Of a stretch of DNA of 64,000 nt, positions 58,299 to 64,000 are shown one piece after another. Both the position numbers and the translations under genes were made by a program. The notes under the pieces were generated by a model that made no database searches, was not told the origin of the DNA, and saw only the letters and a list, made by a program, of their open reading frames with translations. Origin of the DNA: a virus. The stretch covers positions 1 to 64,000 of the IMG/VR virus record IMGVR_UViG_3300036790_000386, one strand, 5' to 3'. Every line of letters begins with the position of its first letter. The first letter of the stretch is position 1.

Positions 58299-58751
58299 TT
58301 AGTACTCCAGTACAACCAATTCTTTGCTAGTGCTGATACCTAGAAGTTTAGTTGTAGTATTACGTTTGACAGCAGCAACAACTAGCGGATCACTAGAAGC
58401 AAGAAGCTTCTGAAGCGCGATGTGAGCAGCAAGCGTAACATTACGATTTTCAGCAGATGCTCGAATTTGCGCTGCTGCGAGAGTGTGCTTTACATGAGCT
58501 TCAGCATCAGATGAAGAACCAACGGCTCCAGCAATAAAACGTTTCTTACGAGCTTCGTTCAGAAGTGGCGCAGCTTTCAGTCGTTCCAGATGCCTTTTAC
58601 TTGCAAGAGCAGCTTCTGCTTTCTTTTCCAATTTTTCGACTTCCAAAAGTAGTGAACGTTTCCCTTCAAGATTCGATGGAGCAGCGTGGATTTCTGCCAG
58701 CTTTTCATGCCACACCGCAGCAGGAAGCATTTTTGGACGCAACATATTCAT
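58299..58751 (-). CDS. Hypothetical helical protein in head-tail region
   Basis: 150 residues, helical and basic (LLLEVEKLEKKAEAALASKR, RLKAAPLLNEARKKRFIAGA). Not recognised. Between the head-closure gene and the neck gene, so a structural or assembly role is likely. Ends one base before the next start. Confidence 0.6.
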   Translation of the reverse strand: MNMLRPKMLPAAVWHEKLAEIHAAPSNLEGKRSLLLEVEKLEKKAEAALASKRHLERLKAAPLLNEARKKRFIAGAVGSSSDAEAHVKHTLAAAQIRASAENRNVTLAAHIALQKLLASSDPLVVAAVKRNTTTKLLGISTSKELVVLEY

Positions 58752-58769
58752 TCTCCATTTTAAAATGCA

Positions 58770-59186
58770 CTAAGAATCAACTCCTTGAGGGGAATTGTCA
58801 ATATAATCAAGTGAAACAGCGATCACCTTAACATAGCCAGGATTATAGTTGGAGTAGTCATCTAATGCTGTGACTAGATATTTATCGTTATTCCAAACTA
58901 TAATATCAGGGCCATAGATATTTGGATCATTAGGTCTTATCGCTGGACCCCGTAAAAGAAAAGGAGTTGTAATTGACAATGCTTTATATTCAGTTTGCAT
59001 GTCAGTTTCGCGCCGCAAAGAGTCAGGCACAAATGGTGTTACAGTCCCACGAGCCGCAATTGGAAGAGATTGTTTAAAAACAGCTCTACCATTAGAATTA
59101 AGTGTTTGTGTTTGTCTGATAACTAAAAAGAAATCAAGAGTTTCAGGAGAAAGAATTGCATCCTTCATATCAAAAGGAACAACCAT
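58770..59186 (-). CDS. Putative head-closure/connector protein
   Basis: Beta-rich protein (ETLDFFLVIRQTQTLNSNG, VIVWNN-like strand IIVWNNDKYLVTALDDYSNY, YVKVIAVSLDYID). This form occurs between the tail-completion and neck genes in related myoviruses and is sometimes misnamed as an isomerase. Probable head-to-tail joining protein; family match moderate. Confidence 0.6.
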   Translation of the reverse strand: MVVPFDMKDAILSPETLDFFLVIRQTQTLNSNGRAVFKQSLPIAARGTVTPFVPDSLRRETDMQTEYKALSITTPFLLRGPAIRPNDPNIYGPDIIVWNNDKYLVTALDDYSNYNPGYVKVIAVSLDYIDNSPQGVDS

Positions 59187-59195
59187 AGCAACTCC

Positions 59196-59807
59196 TTAAG
59201 GAATAATGTTGCGCCCAACTCTACGAAGCAGAGTTTGCGGACTAGCTGGAAGAATTTCTCTAAGTTTATCTGAGAGAAATACTCGTTGATTATTTCTATC
59301 GATCATATATGAAAGCGCATTGCGCATTCGTCCGGTTTCAATAAGTGGTGTTGTTAAAGATATTCCAGCACGTAAACGATACCAAAGCGTTGCACCTGCA
59401 AGACCTCTAACTGCGCCAAATAAAATATAAGCGCGTACAGCATTTCTACCAGTGCGCCCCATAATAATTAAGCTATCTCTAGGTGAACCTTTCGTTAAAA
59501 CTTCTCTTATCGCTGGTCCCAAGAGTCTGATTATCGTTGGCATAGCAGAATAAATACCAGGTATCAGAGTTGGCCGAGGTGGAATATTTAACGCTGGATC
59601 GCCATATTCATTTATGTAAGCAAGTTCAGGATTAGTTGCAGTAACACCTTCACGACGAAGTTCGTCAGTAGCCATTACTTCACGTTCGCGGTATTCATAT
59701 GGATAACCAATTTTAACTTGATATTGCTCAAGTTCTGAAAGCGCAGATCGAATCAAAGACATTTTATCAATAGTAACTTTTGTTCCGATCTGCGTTATAA
59801 CTTTCAT
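59196..59807 (-). CDS. Tail completion/morphogenesis protein (gp10-like)
   Basis: Residues ~45-110 (VKIGYPYEYREREVMATDEL, NPELAYINEYGDPALNIPPR then PTLIPGI) are the conserved core of phage morphogenesis proteins that complete the tail or neck. The C-terminus has a SLTTPLIETGRMRNALSY motif typical of HK97 gp10-like proteins. ATG 59807 overlaps the previous stop (TAATG). Confidence 0.75.
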   Translation of the reverse strand: MKVITQIGTKVTIDKMSLIRSALSELEQYQVKIGYPYEYREREVMATDELRREGVTATNPELAYINEYGDPALNIPPRPTLIPGIYSAMPTIIRLLGPAIREVLTKGSPRDSLIIMGRTGRNAVRAYILFGAVRGLAGATLWYRLRAGISLTTPLIETGRMRNALSYMIDRNNQRVFLSDKLREILPASPQTLLRRVGRNIIP

Positions 59808-60349
59808 TAATAAATTCCTGAACCTGGAGAACCTGGAAGCCAAGGAGGTGGACCAGCCCAACCTGGGCCATTTTGTCCGCCAGTTGGATCACAGCCAATA
59901 CCAATTTGAAGTGGAACTGCACCAACAACACGAGCAAGACGAATAAATCGTCTGCCATACATTGTTAGGTTCCAATGGCCTGCATCTTTTTCAATACCAC
60001 CATTAGAGTCATAGTTTACATTAACACCATTTACAGTACGACCACTAATAGCACCGCCAACTGTGCCTGGAGTTGCATTAATAGAAGATGCATCTTGAGA
60101 CTGAACTTCAAGAGCAAGGTTATGAGCAGTAAAAAGCTCAATACCATGATCCTGTAGAGAGCGAGGGCTAGAAGCTCCAGGTGGAGTATAGGTTCCTGGA
60201 GTTGTATCCCAAAAAGAAGTTCCATAAGCAGTTTGAGTCAGCATAAGATAAGCAATGCTGATCCAATATTGAACAGAAGATTGAAGAAATCTACCTTGGT
60301 TCGAAAATTCAGGATAATCTGCTACAAAATCTTCGTAACCGACGGTCAT
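59807..60349 (-). CDS. DUF4054 head-tail connector protein
   Basis: FVADYPEFSNQGRFLQSSVQ, the AHNLALEVQSQDAS stretch, and WNLTMYGRRFIRLAR match DUF4054 connector subunits. A proline- and glycine-rich C-terminal tail (GPGWAGPPPWLPGSPGSG) is added. The ring attaches to the portal. Order with the next genes is typical of myoviruses. Confidence 0.8.
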   Translation of the reverse strand: MTVGYEDFVADYPEFSNQGRFLQSSVQYWISIAYLMLTQTAYGTSFWDTTPGTYTPPGASSPRSLQDHGIELFTAHNLALEVQSQDASSINATPGTVGGAISGRTVNGVNVNYDSNGGIEKDAGHWNLTMYGRRFIRLARVVGAVPLQIGIGCDPTGGQNGPGWAGPPPWLPGSPGSGIY

Positions 60350-60352
60350 TGG

Positions 60353-61015
60353 TTAATCTTTCCCGTAAGACTCCGGTGGAACACCTGGACCTTCGACTGG
60401 ATAGTCAGAAGGCAAAGAAGAAGGTGTTGAGGTGAAAGTCTCTGTTTCGCCCCAATAACGTTTATTTGCTGAGTTGACCTCAGAGAGGGACAAATCTTTC
60501 TTTTCGTAGGATGGTGCCACCGATGGTTTATCATAGCCAGACTTGCTTATTGACTTATCACTTGGTGAATTTATAAGTCCCATATTTGGGCGATATAGAG
60601 GATCTTCAATGCCTTTTGGCTCCAAGTAGCTGTGGACATTCTGACCTTCACCCATAGCACTCGGCATGGCTGATTCTGTTGGCATATCCATTCTAGAAGC
60701 TTCCATTGGATTTTCCAGCATAGAATGTTCGCCTTGAACAATTGGTCTCTCGCCTGGTTGCCAATTTTCAGGCTGACGATCCCCCCAAAATTCAGCATTT
60801 TTTTGATTTAATCCGCCAAGTGTTTCTGAACTTGGTTGTGTCTGACGAGTTCCATATTCAGGGACAGCTTTCATAGGCCCACCTGCACTTTCATCTGAAT
60901 GGCGAGCTTTATTTAAAGCTGCTGCCACAGCTTGTTTCTGAGGATGACCACTGTGAACCATCTCAGAAATATTGTGTGAAATAGTTTTTTGAGATTTTCC
61001 TTTACTCAGTGGCAT
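60353..61015 (-). CDS. DUF6496-like head-region protein
   Basis: The N-terminus LSKGKSQKTISHNISEMVHS then GHPQKQAVAAALNKAR matches a short phage domain often found near head genes. The remaining ~170 residues are proline-, serine- and glutamate-rich and probably disordered. Function unknown; perhaps a virion or internal protein. Confidence 0.7.
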   Translation of the reverse strand: MPLSKGKSQKTISHNISEMVHSGHPQKQAVAAALNKARHSDESAGGPMKAVPEYGTRQTQPSSETLGGLNQKNAEFWGDRQPENWQPGERPIVQGEHSMLENPMEASRMDMPTESAMPSAMGEGQNVHSYLEPKGIEDPLYRPNMGLINSPSDKSISKSGYDKPSVAPSYEKKDLSLSEVNSANKRYWGETETFTSTPSSLPSDYPVEGPGVPPESYGKD

Positions 61016-61026
61016 CTCTTAATTAC

Positions 61027-61329
61027 CTATTTGGTTGTTGTTTTTGTTGGTTTCAGCATTTCAGCTTGACGCTGAGCTTCTTTTGCTTCCTGTACTGCGG
61101 TATCTTCCGGCTTTACTGGTAAAGAAGCTGCAAGTTGATTATCTTCTGGATTTGGAACAGATGCTGGTTTGATTTTACCATCAACTGGAACTCTCCGACC
61201 AACAAAATCAAAAATTTTATTATGAGCAAGAATTTCGTCATCAACTTCCTGTTTACCAGGACCGTACCATGTAAAAACATTGGCCGGATGTTGGATGCGA
61301 ACTTTTTTCGGGAAAAAGTATTCAGCCAT
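61027..61329 (-). CDS. Small head-region protein, 100 aa
   Basis: AEYFFPKKVRIQHPANVFTW, YGPGKQEVDDEILAHNKIFD then FVGRRVPV forms a small beta domain, with a disordered proline- and lysine-rich C-terminus. Position between the connector and capsid genes suggests a head decoration or joining role. ATG 61329 overlaps the preceding stop. Confidence 0.6.
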   Translation of the reverse strand: MAEYFFPKKVRIQHPANVFTWYGPGKQEVDDEILAHNKIFDFVGRRVPVDGKIKPASVPNPEDNQLAASLPVKPEDTAVQEAKEAQRQAEMLKPTKTTTK

Positions 61330-61729
61330 CAAACTTTACTCCTTGATAGGGATTAGAAATTTTAAACTCAGCTTCATCAATAAGGGTTGAAGTACCTCTA
61401 TATGGCCAAGCACGTTTAATCGCCTCTGCAATTTCTTCTCTATTAACTGACGGGCACTCACGCAGCAATGCTATTACTGCGCGGCGCAAGTTCAGTTCGG
61501 TTAGATCTTCTCGTACAACTTTGATCCAGCCAAGTCGTGGAATCACCAATACAATTAGCTTTGGAAAATCAATTCCTTTTCTCTTTGCATTTTTACGGTG
61601 TTCTTCAATAAACTCCTGAATAGATAGAAGTTCATTGCTGTCTAGATCTTCACCTAACCAAGAAGATAGTCCCTCAGTTAGGCCGACCAATTCCATACAC
61701 ACAGCTGGATCATCTTCATCTTGATGCAC
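61322..61729 (-). CDS. Hypothetical helical protein near capsid genes
   Basis: A helical, acidic N-terminal half (VCMELVGLTEGLSSWLGED, ELLSIQEFIEEHRKNAKRKG) and a conserved-looking LRRAVIALLRECPSVNREEI. Not recognised. Its position suggests a head assembly role. Confidence 0.6.
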   Translation of the reverse strand: MHQDEDDPAVCMELVGLTEGLSSWLGEDLDSNELLSIQEFIEEHRKNAKRKGIDFPKLIVLVIPRLGWIKVVREDLTELNLRRAVIALLRECPSVNREEIAEAIKRAWPYRGTSTLIDEAEFKISNPYQGVKFDG

Positions 61730-61756
61730 GTTAAAATCCTAACCAGTAAGTCAGTC

Positions 61757-62857
61757 TTAGATACCATCGCGATATGCGACAGTTTCAGGATACACAACTT
61801 CCAGCACGCCAAGACGGCAGAAATATGTGGACTTGTGATAGATACCATCGTACTGGATAGGTGTACGCTGAAGCAGAGTCATTGGATAGCGAAGGCGCTC
61901 TGGATCTTTGGTGTAGGCAACCATACGATCGACTGTACCAAGAGTACCAACAGTACCACCAATACCGGCACCAATCAGCCACTTCAATGGAAAGATCTTC
62001 AACTTGGCAACGCCTGAAGAAGTCAGCAGATTGTTTTCAAGAAGATAACGCAGAATAGATACGTTACCAGCAGCAGAGACAATCTGAGTAGAAACATAGG
62101 AATACTGAGCAGGAGGCAGAAGCAGGCGGTTGGGTGGGAATGCCCAGCCAGAGGTTGCCCATGTATTATTCAGAATTTCATTAACGTCATTCAGAATTTC
62201 TGGTGGAGTCTTGTTAACCCATTGAGTGGCATTAGTAGCACCAACAGCAACAGTAGCAACATTGGAAACTTGACCAAGATTTGCACTGGAGTTGTTATAA
62301 TTAACAACACCATATTCAGCAAACTCAGTATCGCCGTAATACACCATTTCGTCAATGTCCATCTGGTGCTTCAGCTGCATACCGAAGAACTTTTGCTGAT
62401 CAATAGGACGACCAACAAGAGCAGATGACTCAAGTTCAAGAATGGTATACTTCAGTTCCATTGACCAGGGACGCAGAGCATGGGGAATCTTAGCAATATC
62501 AACTGAGATACCAGTAATCTGCGTAGTATCTTTGCCGACCCAAGATTTACCGTTGCCAATGCCAACGCCAGAGGTACCGATGTTTGCGCCTGCCGCAGAA
62601 CCATAGGTGGACAGTGTAAAGCTGGACACCTCGTTTGCAATGGTCACATCTTCTCGAAGATCAATATCACGACCCCAAGTAACAGCAGCCAGTGGTTCAT
62701 GCAAACGCAGGTCTAAGCGCTCAAGCTCGCCAACTAGAAATGAACCAGTGGAGTCAGCAACCTTGCCATCTGCCATCTTAACACGCATTGGCAAAGTTTT
62801 GCCTCGCATATTACCTTGCGCATCATGCGAATATTCGCGTCCATCAAAAGTCATCAT
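61757..62857 (-). CDS. Major capsid protein (DUF2184-type)
   Basis: ERLDLRLHEPLAAVTWGRDI, IPHALRPWSMELKYTILELE, MQLKHQMDIDEMVYYGDTEF, PPNRLLLPPAQYSYVSTQIV and LRYPMTLLQRTPIQYDGIYH are conserved in DUF2184 HK97-fold capsid proteins. The strong AAGGAATT site before ATG 62857 fits high expression. It forms the icosahedral shell. Confidence 0.87.
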   Translation of the reverse strand: MMTFDGREYSHDAQGNMRGKTLPMRVKMADGKVADSTGSFLVGELERLDLRLHEPLAAVTWGRDIDLREDVTIANEVSSFTLSTYGSAAGANIGTSGVGIGNGKSWVGKDTTQITGISVDIAKIPHALRPWSMELKYTILELESSALVGRPIDQQKFFGMQLKHQMDIDEMVYYGDTEFAEYGVVNYNNSSANLGQVSNVATVAVGATNATQWVNKTPPEILNDVNEILNNTWATSGWAFPPNRLLLPPAQYSYVSTQIVSAAGNVSILRYLLENNLLTSSGVAKLKIFPLKWLIGAGIGGTVGTLGTVDRMVAYTKDPERLRYPMTLLQRTPIQYDGIYHKSTYFCRLGVLEVVYPETVAYRDGI

Positions 62858-62886
62858 AATTAAATTCCTTTGCCTTTCAATTGGTC

Positions 62887-63417
62887 TTAAAGATTGAACG
62901 CGATTTCAGCAATGCCATTAGAGTCCGCACCTGAATTAAAATAAGTCTGACCATCAGCGCTCAAACCAATGCAACCAGCAGCGGAAGTTGCTTCAAATCC
63001 ACCCTGTGTATGCACGCCCGAAGAAGCCGAGCACCAAACATAAACAGTACCGCCCTTGACTGGAGTACCGACAACTGGAGCCATAATATAGCCAGATTTC
63101 AGTACGTCCATTGCATTGGCTGGAGTTGGCCCATTGCCTGAAGTAAAGCCCTGAGCAAAATCAGCTTCACCCCAGTTTTCAGTTGCAGTAACCTGCTGAA
63201 TAGGAAACTGACGAACCACAACACCAGAAACAGAAGAAGTACCTGTATCACCAAGCTGCATGACACGAAATGTACCAGTTGCAGTATAGATACCGCATGT
63301 GCCAAAATAAATAATAGGATAAGTAGAGTCATTAATATTAGGCTCGATAGAAGCTGGATGCGTGCGGTTCACGTCACCTGCAAACCCCGCTCCCATACGA
63401 TATTGAAACGCAACCAT
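62887..63417 (-). CDS. Capsid decoration/cement-like protein
   Basis: FAGDVNRTHPASIEPNINDS, VMQLGDTGTSSVSGVVVRQF then PIQQVTATENW match a family that lies before the capsid gene and coats the head. Beta-rich with no catalytic motif. AAGGTATTT precedes the ATG. Confidence 0.7.
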   Translation of the reverse strand: MVAFQYRMGAGFAGDVNRTHPASIEPNINDSTYPIIYFGTCGIYTATGTFRVMQLGDTGTSSVSGVVVRQFPIQQVTATENWGEADFAQGFTSGNGPTPANAMDVLKSGYIMAPVVGTPVKGGTVYVWCSASSGVHTQGGFEATSAAGCIGLSADGQTYFNSGADSNGIAEIAFNL

Positions 63418-63453
63418 TTTAAATACCTTTCCTTACGAATGGAATAATTGAAA

Positions 63454-64000
63454 TTAGCGAGTCGAGCCGCCGGTGCCCCAGATTTCGCTGGATTTTTCGT
63501 CGATACGCTTACGCAGATCGGCAAGAGAAGAAACCGTCCCAGCTTGATGGGCTGCCGAGTGTGGATTACCGCCAGTAACCTGAACAAAGGCTTGATTATT
63601 ACGGTCACGGTAGACAGAAGCCAACGCACGATAAGTTGTTCCAATGGAATCGCAAGTCATGCGTCGCATGTCGGCTCCACCAGTAATATTTTCCAAATCA
63701 GTAGCTTTCTCCATATCATGAGAAACATGATTCAAAATACGGCGACGGAAACCGCAAATAGCGGTAACAGCCGAAACTGGATTTGAACGAGAATCAAAAG
63801 TTGGAACGCGAACACCTGGAACAATGATTTCAGCATCAGCTACAACTGCTTCCCAAAGACTCTGGAGACGTACAGCAGCATCAGCAGCGCGACGACGCTT
63901 ATCACCAACTCCAGCATTAACTGCTGAAGAAGAACCGGCTGGAGCTTCTGCACCAAATCCGCGTGGAATTTTCTTTGACGCAACTGTCACCGGACCTGGA
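63454..64000 (-). CDS. Head morphogenesis protein, probably DUF2213-like (5' end outside window)
   Basis: The frame is open to the window edge, so the start lies beyond. The visible 182 residues are helical (RRRAADAAVRLQSLWEAVVA, VSAVTAICGFRRRILNHVSH, GGADMRRMTCDSIGTTYRAL). Position before the decoration protein fits a prohead protease-scaffold of DUF2213 type. Without the N-terminal protease this remains uncertain. Confidence 0.45.
   Translation of the reverse strand, partial: PGPVTVASKKIPRGFGAEAPAGSSSAVNAGVGDKRRRAADAAVRLQSLWEAVVADAEIIVPGVRVPTFDSRSNPVSAVTAICGFRRRILNHVSHDMEKATDLENITGGADMRRMTCDSIGTTYRALASVYRDRNNQAFVQVTGGNPHSAAHQAGTVSSLADLRKRIDEKSSEIWGTGGSTR

Noticed and set aside
1-64000. CRISPR array, integrase, transposase or REP-associated transposase
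   Set aside because: No regularly spaced repeats and no matching protein motifs; the double-hairpin elements have no visible mobilising gene in this window.
1-64000. Terminase and portal genes
   Set aside because: No terminase or portal motifs seen; they probably lie beyond the right edge upstream of the head genes.

Overview
The window is part of an AT-rich tailed-phage genome with a contractile tail (myovirus morphology). The evidence is a sheath (DUF3383 type), tube (DUF3277 type), gpG/GT-type tail chaperone, tape measure, hub, gp138-like spike, baseplate J and DUF2612 proteins, and a DUF2184-type capsid protein. Terminase and portal are not present and probably lie beyond the right edge. 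Lysis genes, a lipoprotein and many sugar-related tail proteins suggest a Gram-negative host; the host is otherwise not identified. No integrase, tRNA, rRNA or CRISPR array was seen.

Bases 1-23892 are transcribed rightwards and hold early and replication genes: a Ro60/TROVE protein cut by the edge, many small zinc-binding or helix-turn-helix proteins, two MazG-like pyrophosphohydrolases, a Cas4/RecB-like nuclease, a RecA-like ATPase with a possible SSB, a ParB-methyltransferase fusion, a uracil-DNA-glycosylase/exonuclease fusion, a DNA polymerase A carrying a mini-intein, a P-loop ATPase of DUF3987 type, an FkbM methyltransferase, an HNH-AP2 endonuclease followed by a GC-rich probably structured RNA, a double superinfection-immunity membrane protein, a HAD phosphatase, a Tad2-like protein and a RepB-type primase. 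Genes overlap by a few bases (ATGA, TAATG), as expected for translational coupling. Several small genes below 60 codons were found by reading (4611, 9351, 18774, 37455).

Bases 64000-23904 run leftwards and hold virion and lysis genes in transcription order: capsid, head-tail connectors, sheath, tube, chaperone (with a -1 frameshift at seven T), tape measure, baseplate, fibres, then nucleotide-metabolism and glycosyltransferase genes, a lysis block, and two giant adhesins with glycine-rich and 18-residue-repeat domains. The strand ends with a Panacea (DUF4065) antitoxin-like gene with its own promoter, converging on the early block.

The most unusual signal is a dispersed element of about 80 bp in six copies (A-F). 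Each has two adjacent GC-rich hairpins separated by CTC, then a conserved tail. The hairpin arms differ between copies but stay complementary, so the fold is conserved rather than the sequence. Two copies sit in frame inside the primase gene, one forms the C-terminus of a small protein, and four sit directly before start codons. Two inverted copies tightly bracket a four-gene cassette. A second signal is a short shared C-terminal peptide (hydrophobic-x-L/I-x-D-L/I/F) on six otherwise unrelated early proteins.
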